A stretch of 64,000 bases of DNA from contig DARO01000004.1 of the NCBI GenBank assembly GCA_002504405.1, positions 32,204 to 96,203 on the forward strand, given 5' to 3'. Both the position numbers and the translations under genes were made by a program. The DNA comes from Methanomassiliicoccaceae archaeon UBA71 (GTDB taxonomy: Archaea; Thermoplasmatota; Thermoplasmata; Methanomassiliicoccales; Methanomethylophilaceae). A model generated the notes under the pieces. That model was not told the DNA's origin and made no database searches. It worked only from the letters and a program-made list of their open reading frames with translations. This document shows, piece after piece, positions 52,483 through 61,413 of the stretch (positions within the stretch are counted from its first letter, which is position 1; each line of letters opens with the position of its first letter).

Positions 52483-53178
52483 TCACTTCTTAATCTTCTT
52501 CTTAGGAGGCAGGAAACCCACCTTCTGACCGGGCGATGCGGTCCTCTTCTGGCAGTTCGGTCCACCCACGTGAGCGTGGCTTCCACCACCGTGGGGGTGG
52601 TCGACAGGGTTCATGGCGACTCCCTTGGTCTTGAAGGCCGCAGTGGACCTGGACCTGAGGGTGTGAACGTTCTTGCCGGCCTTGGCGAGGGGCTTGTCAC
52701 CCCTTCCTCCGCCTGCGACGACACCGATGGCGGCGCGGCAGTCGGGGCTGAAGTCCTTGATGACTCCGGAGGGCATCAGGACCATGACCCTGTCTCCCCT
52801 GGAGACGACGGTTCCGGAGGATCCGGCGGTCTTGACGTACTTCCCTCCGTCCCCGGGCCTTCCCTCGACGTTGTGGACGGGGGTTCCCTCGGGGATGTTG
52901 GACAGCTTGGTGATGTTGCCGGCGACGACGTCGGTCCCGCCGATGACGATGGTCTGACCGACCTTGGTTCCCTCGACGGCGAGCTGGTAGTCAGTCTTGC
53001 CGTTCAGATCGAGGACCGCCAGGGGGCAGGTCCTTCCGGGAGCCTGGATCAGGTCCTTGATGACTGCGGTGCCCTCGGACATGGCCGGGAGCCTCACATC
53101 ATCGACGTGCCTGTGGCTGGGGGAGCGGTACAGGGCTGTTCCGCGGCCCCTCCTCTGTGTGATCAATCTCTTTCCCAT
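52483..53178 (-). CDS. rpl2: Large ribosomal subunit protein uL2
   Basis: 231 residues with GVAMNPVDHPHGGGSHAHVGGP, the peptidyl-transferase histidine motif. The ATG at 53178 follows a GAGGTGAG SD; GTG at 53184 is an alternative. Confidence 0.97.
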   Translation of the reverse strand: MGKRLITQRRGRGTALYRSPSHRHVDDVRLPAMSEGTAVIKDLIQAPGRTCPLAVLDLNGKTDYQLAVEGTKVGQTIVIGGTDVVAGNITKLSNIPEGTPVHNVEGRPGDGGKYVKTAGSSGTVVSRGDRVMVLMPSGVIKDFSPDCRAAIGVVAGGGRGDKPLAKAGKNVHTLRSRSTAAFKTKGVAMNPVDHPHGGGSHAHVGGPNCQKRTASPGQKVGFLPPKKKIKK

Positions 53179-53189
53179 GTTCACTCACC

Positions 53190-53471
53190 TCAGAAGACTC
53201 CGACTCTCGATCCGACATCCTCCGCGGAGTATCCGTCCGCGAGCTTGATGATGGCGTGCTTTCCGTCCTTCTGGATCCTTATCCAGACCTTCTCGACCTT
53301 GACCTCGAAGCGCTCCTCGAAGACGGTCTTGACGGTGGCCTTGTCGGCATTCCTGTGGACGATGAACTCGATCTTGTTGCCGTCCTTGTACTTCTGGGTC
53401 GGCGTGCCGGACATGTGGTTCATCGATTTCTCGGTGACGTACGGCCTGATGAGAACGTCGCTCTGCTTCAT
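53190..53471 (-). CDS. rpl23: Large ribosomal subunit protein uL23
   Basis: 93 residues with LIRPYVTEKSMNHM and FIVHRNADKATVK, the family blocks. Located at the exit tunnel with SRP contact. The ATG at 53471 overlaps the uL4 stop by 4 bases. Confidence 0.97.
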   Translation of the reverse strand: MKQSDVLIRPYVTEKSMNHMSGTPTQKYKDGNKIEFIVHRNADKATVKTVFEERFEVKVEKVWIRIQKDGKHAIIKLADGYSAEDVGSRVGVF

Positions 53472-54250
53472 TGCGTCCAACCCCCTATCGCATCGATGGC
53501 GGATTTGGTGTACACGGTCAGCCTTCCAGCCTGGCCTCCGGGGGCCAGGATGCTGGTGTTCAGGGTCTTGACTTCCTCGACGGTGACTCCGGGGAGGTTG
53601 GCGGCGCTCTTGAAGATGGGCGCGTTCCTCTCCTCGTCGGAGACGACGATGAGCACGGACACCGGGGTGCGGTACTTCCTGTTCCTCATCTTTCCCTTTC
53701 CGGCGCGGATCTTGCGTCCGTCCTTGGCGCGCTCCAGGTCGTAGCCGATGCCGATCTTCTCGAACATCTCGACGACATCGGATGTGGCCTTCAGGTCGGC
53801 CATGGCGTCCTCCACCACGATGGGGAAGGAGACGGAATCGTCGAACTGGTGACCGCGGGCCTTGACGCACTCGGCGCAGGCGGTGGCGGCCAGTGCGGAC
53901 TGGCGTGCGATCTTCAGCTCTTTCTTGTTGACCTTCTGTGCCCATACCCTCTCCGGGCGCGGGGGGTGAGCCCTCCTACCGGAGACGTTGTTGGGCGACT
54001 CTGTGGCTTTCCTGCCGTCGTGGACGCGCTGGACACGGGCGGTTCCCCTTCCCTTTCCCCAGGTGCTGACGGAGTGCCTCATGCCGGACCTGGCGGCGGG
54101 CCCGTAGGGCTGCCTGCTGTTGGCGGCTGCGGCCAGGACGGCCTTCTTGATTATGTCGGGCCTGTAAGGGGTCTCGAAGGCGGCGGGGACATCCACGGTG
54201 CCGGAGACTCCTCCATTAACAGAATAAACATTTGTGGTGGTCATCCTCAT
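53468..54250 (-). CDS. rpl4: Large ribosomal subunit protein uL4
   Basis: 260 residues with YSVNGGVSGTVDVP and GRRAHPPRPERVWAQKVNKKE; the archaeal length. The ATG at 54250 overlaps the uL3 stop by 4 bases; ATG at 54244 is also possible. Confidence 0.97.
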   Translation of the reverse strand: MRMTTTNVYSVNGGVSGTVDVPAAFETPYRPDIIKKAVLAAAANSRQPYGPAARSGMRHSVSTWGKGRGTARVQRVHDGRKATESPNNVSGRRAHPPRPERVWAQKVNKKELKIARQSALAATACAECVKARGHQFDDSVSFPIVVEDAMADLKATSDVVEMFEKIGIGYDLERAKDGRKIRAGKGKMRNRKYRTPVSVLIVVSDEERNAPIFKSAANLPGVTVEEVKTLNTSILAPGGQAGRLTVYTKSAIDAIGGWTQ

Positions 54251-55245
54251 GCCCCCTGCTTGGACTCGGTCGAGACGTATGTGACGTCGACGGCCTCGGT
54301 GTCGGCCTTCTTGGGCATCCTGGTGGCGTCCCTGAACCTGATGAGCCTCTTTGTGGGCCCGGGAACGGAGCCGTGGACCAGTACGTAGGTGTTCCTGACC
54401 TCTCCGTAGTTGAGGAAGCCTCCCTTGGGGGTGACTTCGGAACCCTCTGTGCCGACCTTGATGATCTTCTTGTTGAACTCGGTCCTCTGGTGGTATCCCA
54501 TCTGACCGGATCCGGGGACTGTGGACCTGACGTATCCGGGTCTCTTGGGTCCCAGGTTACCGATTCCGCGGCGGTGCTTGCTGTTCCTGTGGGACAGGAG
54601 CTTTACACCCCAGCGCTTGGTGACACCCTGGAATCCCTTCCCCTTGGTCACCGCGATGACGTCGGTCATCGCGCCCTCGGCGACGAAGTCGGTGAACGCG
54701 ACCTCGGTTCCGAGGATCTGCTTTGCGTATGCGACCCTCTCCTCGATGGTTCCTCCGCCGATCCTGAGCTCCATGAGGTCCGGGACCTTCTTGGGGACTC
54801 CGGAGACCATCTTGGGCTGCGTGTAGGCGAGGACGCGGACATCCTCGATGTCCAGTCCGTCGTACCTGGCGAATGTGGACTCGTCGTGGTTGGTGGGGAC
54901 GCACAGGCGCCTCCCCAGCAGGGGGTCGAGGTCCTTCGCCCACACCTCTCCTGCGGTCTTCAGACCGAGGACGCTGCTCTCGTAGAACCTGACGGCGGCC
55001 ACCTTCATGGGGGGAACCTCGACGACGGTCACGGGAACCTGCACCTCCATTCCGGAGGTCGTGGACTTCACTCTCTTGTCGACAACGAACGCGTGGGTCA
55101 TACCCGCCTTGTACCCGGCGAAGCCCTGGATCTTCGGTGCTCCGGAGATCTCGGGCCACGAGTCGAGCCTGGGGGTCTGCGACTGCGCTCTCTTCCTAGG
55201 GCCGAATGCCCTGGATCCTCTCTTGGGACGTCTTCTTTGCGGCAT
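54247..55245 (-). CDS. rpl3: Large ribosomal subunit protein uL3
   Basis: 332 residues with GFAGYKAGMTHAFVVD near the start and HRRGIGNLGPKRPGYVRSTVPGSGQMGYHQRTEFNK, the family hairpin region, later in the chain. It is the first gene of the superoperon and nucleates 50S assembly. The 55246-55450 region upstream contains several hairpins and a TATA. Confidence 0.97.
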   Translation of the reverse strand: MPQRRRPKRGSRAFGPRKRAQSQTPRLDSWPEISGAPKIQGFAGYKAGMTHAFVVDKRVKSTTSGMEVQVPVTVVEVPPMKVAAVRFYESSVLGLKTAGEVWAKDLDPLLGRRLCVPTNHDESTFARYDGLDIEDVRVLAYTQPKMVSGVPKKVPDLMELRIGGGTIEERVAYAKQILGTEVAFTDFVAEGAMTDVIAVTKGKGFQGVTKRWGVKLLSHRNSKHRRGIGNLGPKRPGYVRSTVPGSGQMGYHQRTEFNKKIIKVGTEGSEVTPKGGFLNYGEVRNTYVLVHGSVPGPTKRLIRFRDATRMPKKADTEAVDVTYVSTESKQGA

Positions 55246-55415
55246 ATTTACACATACCTGCGAGGGTTTCTTCGCTAACCTCGCGCTTTATCAGACGAAC
55301 GTCTTAATGCTCCGACCGTGACGCCTTATTGGCCCCCAGAAACCCGAAGGAACGGGGCCGACGTGGGTTGCAACGGCATTGCCCGATGCGTCTGGTCGGA
55401 CACTATTATGTCCAA
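55246..55415 (-). promoter_or_regulatory. Structured leader of the ribosomal superoperon
   Basis: A TATA (GGTTTAAATATAACC on the minus strand, 55437-55450) would start transcription near 55415, giving a leader of about 170 bases. Stems on this strand are GGACA-TAATAG-TGTCC (55398-55413), GCAT-CGGGCA-ATGC (55376-55389), a GGCCCC..GGGGCC stem capped by CC-TTCG-GG (55331-55359) and GCGAGG..CCTCGC nearer uL3. Leaderless genes dominate elsewhere, so this stands out. A regulatory or anti-termination role is inferred; nothing identifies a known riboswitch. Confidence 0.5.
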
Positions 55416-55436
55416 TCTAACCCGTGGTATAGGGGG

Positions 55437-55450
55437 GTTATATTTAAACC
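55437..55450 (-). promoter_or_regulatory. TATA box of the ribosomal superoperon
   Basis: GGTTTAAATATAACC on the minus strand is a strong box A, located about 190-205 bases before the uL3 start codon. It is the only good TATA in the gap. Confidence 0.6.
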
Positions 55451-55504
55451 TACCCCTCGCGTCCTTATAATAAAAGAGGTGGAAGTGGTTTGGGCCGCGG
55501 GAAC

Positions 55505-55831
55505 TCAGAGAGTGCCTTCCTTGGCCTTCTTCTGCGCCCTCTTCATGCGGGCCTTGGCATCGAACCCCGTCGCCTTCTCGGCGAAGGTGTTGAGACGCCT
55601 CTTGCTGTCGAGGATGGCCTCGTCGTCCGACGCCGCACCCTCCTTGTTGACTGTGGCGATATCGAGCTTGTCCTTGGCGAGGATCTTCACCTCGATCCTT
55701 TCCAGGACCCCGTAAGACGAGACCAGGAGGTCGCCCTCCTTCCTGACGTTGCCGAACACATCGGCCATCATCTGCTCCAGGAGGTCTCCCTCGATGTTCT
55801 TGAACCAGCCCTTCTTGATGTCGTACTCCAC
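55505..55831 (-). CDS. DUF5611-type small archaeal protein
   Basis: 108 residues, charged alpha/beta protein with MEYDIKKGWFKNIEGDLLEQMMADVF at the start and a strongly basic C-terminus (ARMKRAQKKAKEG). It appears to be the euryarchaeal DUF5611 family of unknown function. It follows RaSEA by 4 bases, so the pair is likely an operon. Confidence 0.6.
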   Translation of the reverse strand: MEYDIKKGWFKNIEGDLLEQMMADVFGNVRKEGDLLVSSYGVLERIEVKILAKDKLDIATVNKEGAASDDEAILDSKRRLNTFAEKATGFDAKARMKRAQKKAKEGTL

Positions 55832-55835
55832 TGTC

Positions 55836-56834
55836 TCACATCCTTAGCATCAAATCGTTTTCGAGGTCGCGGTCCAGGTCGGCGGGGGTCCCGAGTATCC
55901 TCTCCGACTCCATGTAGGCCCTCCACCTGTCCCTGCACTTGCACTCCACCTCGAGATCCTCCGGATTCTGGGTGAAGCTGAACTTCTCGATAGCGTCCAG
56001 TGCCCGCCTGTCGCACTCACCGCAGTTGTGCACGCCCCTGGCGGCCCCTCCTCCGGAGGGCGACGACATGAGCCTTGATTCGACAGTGCCAGATAGCTGT
56101 TTGAACACCTCTATGAGCGACCATATCCAAGGGGATCTGAACTCCCCCCTCTTCCACAGGCGCTCCACGTAGGTCCCCCTCTGGACGTTCAGCGGGTTCA
56201 CGGATATCTCGTCGGAGAAGGGGTCCGCGAAGCGGGCCGACCTCACTGCGTCCTCGATGCCCATGGCCTCCGTCATGAAGGGCGGTTTCAGCAGCAGGTA
56301 CGTCCTGACCATCAACCCCCTTTCCTTGAGGAGCGTCCCTGCCACGCGGATGTCTTCGGGTGTGAAGCCCTTGTGAACGGAGGTCTCCAGAACGGCGGGA
56401 TCGGAGCTTTCCAGACCGAGGGCGACGGTGACGTTCCCCGGAACACCCTCGAGGGATTCCGGGGTGATGAACTCCGGACGGCTCTCGAACAGTATGCGCT
56501 CGCAATCGGCGAACGCCTCGAAGAACTTCGCCCTGACCTCGGGCGGAACCTCGTTGTCGTCCAGGAAGCTTCCCGACGTGTATATCTTGACGAAGGGCTC
56601 CCCCTTGTACTTGGCCAGGGCCTGGTCGAGCTGCTTCAGGAGGCCCTCTGCGGAAACGCTCTGGAGCGATGCCTCCCTGTAGCCGCACATGGTGCATCCT
56701 CCGTGCCTGACCCAGCAGCATCCGCTGGTGCGCAGGATGACCACCATCGCATCGACCCGGCGGCCTCCCGACATGTCCTCCTCCTTCCAGCAAGCCTCCA
56801 GCTGGGACGGGGATCTCTTCTCCTTCATCGGCAT
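55836..56834 (-). CDS. raSEA: Archaeosine synthase subunit RaSEA (radical SAM)
   Basis: 332 residues. The radical SAM cluster motif GCCWVRHGGCTMCGYRE is near residue 40, and a C-terminal cysteine cluster (CGECDR... CKCRDR) follows. With ArcS it converts preQ0-derived tRNA base 15 to archaeosine. The tgtA and arcS genes are not in the window. Two ATG starts lie two codons apart. Confidence 0.9.
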   Translation of the reverse strand: MPMKEKRSPSQLEACWKEEDMSGGRRVDAMVVILRTSGCCWVRHGGCTMCGYREASLQSVSAEGLLKQLDQALAKYKGEPFVKIYTSGSFLDDNEVPPEVRAKFFEAFADCERILFESRPEFITPESLEGVPGNVTVALGLESSDPAVLETSVHKGFTPEDIRVAGTLLKERGLMVRTYLLLKPPFMTEAMGIEDAVRSARFADPFSDEISVNPLNVQRGTYVERLWKRGEFRSPWIWSLIEVFKQLSGTVESRLMSSPSGGGAARGVHNCGECDRRALDAIEKFSFTQNPEDLEVECKCRDRWRAYMESERILGTPADLDRDLENDLMLRM

Positions 56835-57051
56835 TCCTTATCCAGGCTGTGGATTTATGGTATTCGGTCCCTGAGCCCAAGGATCTCGTCTGCATCGGAC
56901 ACCGCGATAATTGCCTCCGGCCTGCATGCGATGGGGCACATCCCAATGTGCCAGAAGCTGAGCCGTGGTGAATTCCGCTCACGGGCGCGCGCCAGCGCCT
57001 GTCTAGCAAATGTTAAAGGGGAAACAGCATACGGTAGAGCAGGTAGCCGAT

Positions 57052-58398
57052 ATGGCAAGGAACATTATAGTCATCGGATCGGGCGCGGCCGGGATGTCCG
57101 CGGCGTCCGCCGCGAGGAGCGCAGACCCCTCCGCCTCCATCAGGGTCATCACTGAGGACGAGGACATCGCCTACTCGCCCTGCGCAATACCCTGGGGAAT
57201 CGAGGGAAGGAGCGGATGGGACGAGATAGTGATGCACACCCCCGCATTCTACAAGGAGGAGCGCGACATAGACGTGCTCACACGCACCACGGTGGAATCG
57301 GTCGACGGGGAGTCGAAGACCGTCACGGCGGCCGGACAGACGTATCCTTATGATTCCCTCGTAATCGCCACTGGAGGCAAAGTGTTCATCCCGCCCATAG
57401 AGGGGACCGGGCTCTCCAACGTCTTCGTGGTAAGAACTGTGAGGGACGGGAAGAACATCCAGGAAGCGCTCGAGGATGCAAAGAGAGTGGTGATCGGCGG
57501 CGCCGGGGTCATAGGGCTCGAACTGGCGGTGTCGTTCAAGTCCATGGGTAAAGACGTGACTGTCATAGAGATGATGGACCAGGTCATCCCGCGCATCGCT
57601 GACAAGGACATGGCGGACGACATCCAGAAGCACCTCGAGGACATGGGCATAAACTTCGTCATGAAGTCGCCGATACAAGCCGTCAAAGGCGACGGGAAGG
57701 TTAGCGGGGTCACCGCGGCCGGAAAGGACTACCCCTGCGATGTCATGATCTTCGCTACGGGAGTGCGTGCGAACCTCGACATCCCCAAGGCCCTCGGCCT
57801 GGACATCGGGCAGCTGGGCGCGGTGATCGCCGCCCCCACCATGAACCCGTACAGGAGGGGGAGGCTCGTACCCGACATCTACGTGGCGGGAGACCTCGTC
57901 CAGTGCGAGTCCGCGGTAATGCCTGGAGCCACCATGAGCCAGCTCGGTTCCACAGCGGTCAAGCAGGGCCGTGTGGCGGGGAACAACGCGGCAGGCGGGG
58001 AGAAGATGCTCTTCGGACCCGTCGCCAGCCCATGGGTCAGCGTCATCGGCGAGAAGCAGATAGCTGGAACCGGGCTCTCCAAGGGCCTGGCATCGTGGTA
58101 CGGCATCGACGTCGCCGAGGGATGCGCCACGGGCCTCACCCGCGCAAGGTACTACCCCGGAGGCAAGGAGCTCAGGGTCAAGGTGTTGGCGGACAAGACC
58201 ACCCACAGAATCGTCGGCGCACAGATCATCGCTGGCGAGGAGGCCACCGGGCGCATCGACTGGCTAACGGCGGCGATAATCAACGGAATGACAGCTGAAG
58301 ACTTCCTCTCCCGTTCCGAGAACGCGTACTGCCCTCCCACCTCCATGGTGAAGGATGTCGTGATCTCTGCGGTAGAGGACCTCTGCAAGAAACTCTGA
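57052..58398 (+). CDS. FAD-dependent pyridine nucleotide-disulfide oxidoreductase (CoA-disulfide reductase/NADH oxidase type)
   Basis: 448 residues. FAD motif IVIGSGAAGMSAASAA and NAD(P)H motif VVIGGAGVIGLELAV. A single redox cysteine in AYSPCAIPW (about residue 44) fits CoA-disulfide reductase and NADH oxidase members rather than lipoamide dehydrogenase. It may reduce CoA disulfide, polysulfide or oxygen. The ATG at 57052 matches the usual N-terminus MARNIIVIG. Confidence 0.88.
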   Translation: MARNIIVIGSGAAGMSAASAARSADPSASIRVITEDEDIAYSPCAIPWGIEGRSGWDEIVMHTPAFYKEERDIDVLTRTTVESVDGESKTVTAAGQTYPYDSLVIATGGKVFIPPIEGTGLSNVFVVRTVRDGKNIQEALEDAKRVVIGGAGVIGLELAVSFKSMGKDVTVIEMMDQVIPRIADKDMADDIQKHLEDMGINFVMKSPIQAVKGDGKVSGVTAAGKDYPCDVMIFATGVRANLDIPKALGLDIGQLGAVIAAPTMNPYRRGRLVPDIYVAGDLVQCESAVMPGATMSQLGSTAVKQGRVAGNNAAGGEKMLFGPVASPWVSVIGEKQIAGTGLSKGLASWYGIDVAEGCATGLTRARYYPGGKELRVKVLADKTTHRIVGAQIIAGEEATGRIDWLTAAIINGMTAEDFLSRSENAYCPPTSMVKDVVISAVEDLCKKL

Positions 58399-58402
58399 TA
58401 CG

Positions 58403-59197
58403 ATGAAATACGACGAGTACAAGGACCTTTACAACAGCCTCCGCACCCCCGAGGATGTGGAAAGGCTGTCTGACAGCTATGACCCCCGCATGCTTGACAG
58501 CCTCTTCACGCAGAAGACCACCCGCGAGGTGAAGAAGAGGTTCTACGTGGTGAAGCAGAACTCGGCCAAGCTCCTGAAGGAGTGGAAGAAGGGATCGTCC
58601 ATCATGGACCTCTCGAGGAAGTACCGCTTCCCGCCGATCCTCACGGCTATGTTCATATTCCAGGAGAACGGGACGCCCAAAAAGGAGTTCTGGAGCGTCA
58701 TCCGCGATCCGGACATACTCGAGAGCCCACAGACCGCCGACGAGGTCAGGGAGGCCATCGAGTCGGACATCGTCTACTCGCCGGCGGCTAACGACAGGCA
58801 GAGGGAGAGGGGCCTTTGGGGAGAGGCTCTTCTGCACGAATGGCTGGACGGACAGGGCGTCACATACAGGACGGAGAACGACCTCCGCGGGACCGAGTTC
58901 ACGAAGACCCCCGACTGCCTCCTGGACCAGCCAGTCGAGTACGAGGGGCGCACCATATACTGGGTAGAGAGCAAGGCCTCGTTCGGGGATAACACCGAGT
59001 TCAGGTTCAACTCCAGGAAGCAGTTGGTCCCGTACACCAAGCTGTTCGGGCCCGGACTGGTGGTCTACTGGGTAGGATGCCTGGATGACCTCGAGTGCCC
59101 CGAGGACGTCTACGTCTGCGACATATCCGTGATGGAGAAGAGCATCAGGAAGTACTCCGAGGAGGAGCTCAGGGAGCTTCCACCTCCCGTCGCCTGA
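58403..59197 (+). CDS. TPD-motif PD-(D/E)XK nuclease, CDIN1 (C15orf41) homologue
   Basis: 264 residues. The motif KTPDCLL (about residue 170) with the later VESKASFGD gives the TPD...ExK nuclease signature shared with human CDIN1, the protein mutated in type I congenital dyserythropoietic anaemia. It lies 4 bases after the flavoprotein gene, suggesting coexpression. The N-terminal 100 residues are helical. Substrate unknown. Confidence 0.82.
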   Translation: MKYDEYKDLYNSLRTPEDVERLSDSYDPRMLDSLFTQKTTREVKKRFYVVKQNSAKLLKEWKKGSSIMDLSRKYRFPPILTAMFIFQENGTPKKEFWSVIRDPDILESPQTADEVREAIESDIVYSPAANDRQRERGLWGEALLHEWLDGQGVTYRTENDLRGTEFTKTPDCLLDQPVEYEGRTIYWVESKASFGDNTEFRFNSRKQLVPYTKLFGPGLVVYWVGCLDDLECPEDVYVCDISVMEKSIRKYSEEELRELPPPVA

Positions 59198-59224
59198 GCC
59201 GTGATGCCGGGATGAAACTGCTTC

Positions 59225-59279
59225 GGGCGGGGTCCCGCCCGTGGAAAATTGAAAACAGCCGGCGGCTCAGGCCGCCGGC
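59225..59279 (+). terminator. Hairpins between convergent nuclease and mptA
   Basis: Two stems, GGGCGGG-GT-CCCGCCC (59225-59240) and GCCGGCGGC-TCAG-GCCGCCGGC (59258-59279), fill most of the gap between convergent genes. They probably act as terminators on either strand. Confidence 0.6.
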
Positions 59280-59287
59280 ATTGGTTA

Positions 59288-60172
59288 TCAAGCGTTCTCC
59301 GCACGGAGCTCGCCGAGCGTCGCAACCCTCTCGGCAAAGGCATCGTGCTTGTGGATGGACTCCTCGGAGTTGCTGATTACGTCCACTGCGACGTCGTCCG
59401 GCAGATCGGAGTACCTCTCGACGAACCTCTCCAGGACTCCCCTGACGACATCCTCCACGAACTTGGTGTTCCTGTGGGCGTTTATGACGACCTGCCCCTC
59501 GTCTGGCCTCTTCAGAAGCTCATACGTCGGGGAGGAGAACGAATCCTGCACTATGTCTATGAGCTCATCGGCCTCCACGGAAATGTTCTCGGGCATCGTG
59601 ACCTCGAGCGTGCACACGTTCCTCTGGTTGTGAGACATGACTGGCATGTCCCCGGAGTACTCCAGCATCTCGGTGACGGTCTGCTGGGCACAGGGGCAGG
59701 CCGTCATACCGGTGGCCTTCACCCCGATCATCTTGGTTATCGGGCCATCGCGCTCGATGTGCCCCCCTGCCATGAGAGTGAACATCTCGAAAGTGTCCTT
59801 GCCCAGGGGCGTCTTGGAGCTGCGGAAGTACTCGGCGGATATGTGGACATCCGCGGTCTTCGCATACTCGTGGTGGACCAGGAGCCTCCTGCAGATGTCT
59901 GCGGCCATGTCCTCCAGGGAGGTGATCGGGCTCTTCACGCTTTCTTCCACGACCTCGTTCAGGACCTCCACGTTCCTGGACATGTGGGATCCCTTCTGTT
60001 CTGCGGGCAGATCGACGAAGATGTCGATGGAGCAGTTCAGCGCGTTGTTCAGCGTTCCGTCTATGCCCTCCCTGCTCACAAGGACGGGTTTGCGCACGCC
60101 ACGGACGCCGACGCGGGTAAGCTTGTACCCGACATCGCCCCTTCCGTACTGTAGGTCGCATTTCAAAGCCAT
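59288..60172 (-). CDS. mptA: GTP cyclohydrolase MptA (type IB/IV, FolE2-like)
   Basis: 294 residues with VGVRGVRKPVLVSREG, MTACPCAQQTVTEML and the metal-binding CPCAQ site. It makes the dihydroneopterin cyclic phosphate precursor of methanopterin, and related enzymes supply 7-deazaguanine synthesis. In a Methanomassiliicoccales genome lacking most methyl-branch genes, feeding archaeosine is a possibility. No other pterin gene is in view. Confidence 0.93.
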   Translation of the reverse strand: MALKCDLQYGRGDVGYKLTRVGVRGVRKPVLVSREGIDGTLNNALNCSIDIFVDLPAEQKGSHMSRNVEVLNEVVEESVKSPITSLEDMAADICRRLLVHHEYAKTADVHISAEYFRSSKTPLGKDTFEMFTLMAGGHIERDGPITKMIGVKATGMTACPCAQQTVTEMLEYSGDMPVMSHNQRNVCTLEVTMPENISVEADELIDIVQDSFSSPTYELLKRPDEGQVVINAHRNTKFVEDVVRGVLERFVERYSDLPDDVAVDVISNSEESIHKHDAFAERVATLGELRAENA

Positions 60173-60234
60173 GGCGAGAAGTATGGCGAAATCGACTTAA
60201 AGGAGATATATCTACAACAAAATAGGTAGGGAAC

Positions 60235-60873
60235 ATGTACAGCGGGGTGGACGAGGCCGGCAGGGGTTCCGTGATGGGGCCCCTCGTGGTCGGTGCCGTG
60301 GCGGTCGAATCGGACGAGCCTCTCAAGGCGATGGGGGTCAGGGACTCCAAGAAGCTGACCCCGAAGGCGCGCGAGAGGATCTATGAGCAGATTACGGGAT
60401 CCTACACCTGGACCACCGTCATCGCGTCCGCCTCGGAAATCGATCGCCGTAGGAAGGAGATGTCCCTTAACGACGTTGAGCTCCACATGTTCGCCGAAGC
60501 GGTGAACGGACTGCCGGCCGGACAGGTGTACGCCGACTGCCCGGATGTGAACGAGGAGGCTTTCACCCGTCGCCTGGATGCTCTGGCACCTGGGAAGGCG
60601 ATAATCGCAAAGCATAAAGCAGATGACACATACCCTGTTGTATCGGCGGCATCCATTGTCGCCAAAGTCACTAGGGACAGGATGATGGACGACATCCGTG
60701 CCGAGTTCGGGGCGGACATCGGAAGCGGCTATCCCAGCGACCATTACACGATGGACTTCATCGCAGCTTGGATCCGTGAGAACGGCGTGGCCCCGGAGCA
60801 TGTTAGATGCTCATGGGAGCCGGTCAGGCAGATGCTGTCCGTCCGCAAGAACACGAAGATCAGCGATTGGTGA
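60235..60873 (+). CDS. rnhB: Ribonuclease HII
   Basis: 212 residues. DEAGRGSVMGPLVVGAVA near the N-terminus and KHKADDTYPVVSAASIVAKVTRD give the acidic catalytic site. It removes RNA from DNA/RNA hybrids and single ribonucleotides from DNA. Five bases before the SCP2-like gene. Confidence 0.95.
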   Translation: MYSGVDEAGRGSVMGPLVVGAVAVESDEPLKAMGVRDSKKLTPKARERIYEQITGSYTWTTVIASASEIDRRRKEMSLNDVELHMFAEAVNGLPAGQVYADCPDVNEEAFTRRLDALAPGKAIIAKHKADDTYPVVSAASIVAKVTRDRMMDDIRAEFGADIGSGYPSDHYTMDFIAAWIRENGVAPEHVRCSWEPVRQMLSVRKNTKISDW

Positions 60874-60877
60874 AGAC

Positions 60878-61210
60878 ATGAGCATGCAGCAGGAGATCCA
60901 GGACGTCATCGACAGGTTCCACAGGAAGATGGAAAAGGACGACAGCCTCAGAAAGGAGATCGAGCCCCTCGAGAAGACCGTCAACATCGACCTCGGAGAT
61001 GAGGCCTACAGCATGAGACTCAAGGACTCCAGGATCACCGAGTTCCAGCCCGTCCTGCTCCCCGATGCGGACGTGACTCTCACGACCACCCCCGACAACC
61101 TCCGCGGACTCATCGACGGGAGCCTCAGGCCGATGCGCGCGTACGTCCTCAAGAAGATCACCATCAAGGGGAAGATCGACGACCTCATGTTCCTGAAGAA
61201 GCTCTTCTGA
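60878..61210 (+). CDS. SCP2 sterol-carrier-like domain protein
   Basis: 110 residues with VTLTTTPDNLRGLIDGSLRPMRAYVLKKITIKG, the hydrophobic tunnel strand pattern of the SCP2 fold. It may carry a lipid or hydrophobic cofactor. The ATG at 60878 begins 4 bases after rnhB, and an operon with it is likely. Archaeal role unknown. Confidence 0.85.
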   Translation: MSMQQEIQDVIDRFHRKMEKDDSLRKEIEPLEKTVNIDLGDEAYSMRLKDSRITEFQPVLLPDADVTLTTTPDNLRGLIDGSLRPMRAYVLKKITIKGKIDDLMFLKKLF

Positions 61211-61256
61211 GCCCCTTCGATGGATTTATATACAAAATCCTGTTAGCGTCAACTAC

Positions 61257-61334
61257 AGCGAGGTGGGGTAGCCAGGATATCCCGTCGGGCTCATAACCCG
61301 GAGATCGGTCGTTCAAATCGACCCCTCGCTACCA
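61257..61334 (+). tRNA. Initiator tRNA-Met (CAT)
   Basis: A 78-base cloverleaf with encoded CCA. A1-U72 acceptor pair (AGCGAGG/CCTCGCT), three G-C pairs in the anticodon stem (GGGCTCATAACCC) and D-arm GGGGTAGCCAGGATATCCC are initiator features. TATA (TTTATATAC) lies about 30 bases upstream. The elongator copy is at 12210-12318. Confidence 0.95.
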
Positions 61335-61413
61335 TCTTTTTTCCATCCACTCTTGATTCCGAGTCTCCTTCGCACACGCGAGTGTTATAAACACCATACC
61401 CTTATGGTCGACC

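Noticed and set aside
56855..57058. 67-residue minus-strand frame before the disulfide oxidoreductase
   Set aside because: No SD, no similarity, composition like a shadow; the gap is just the promoter region.
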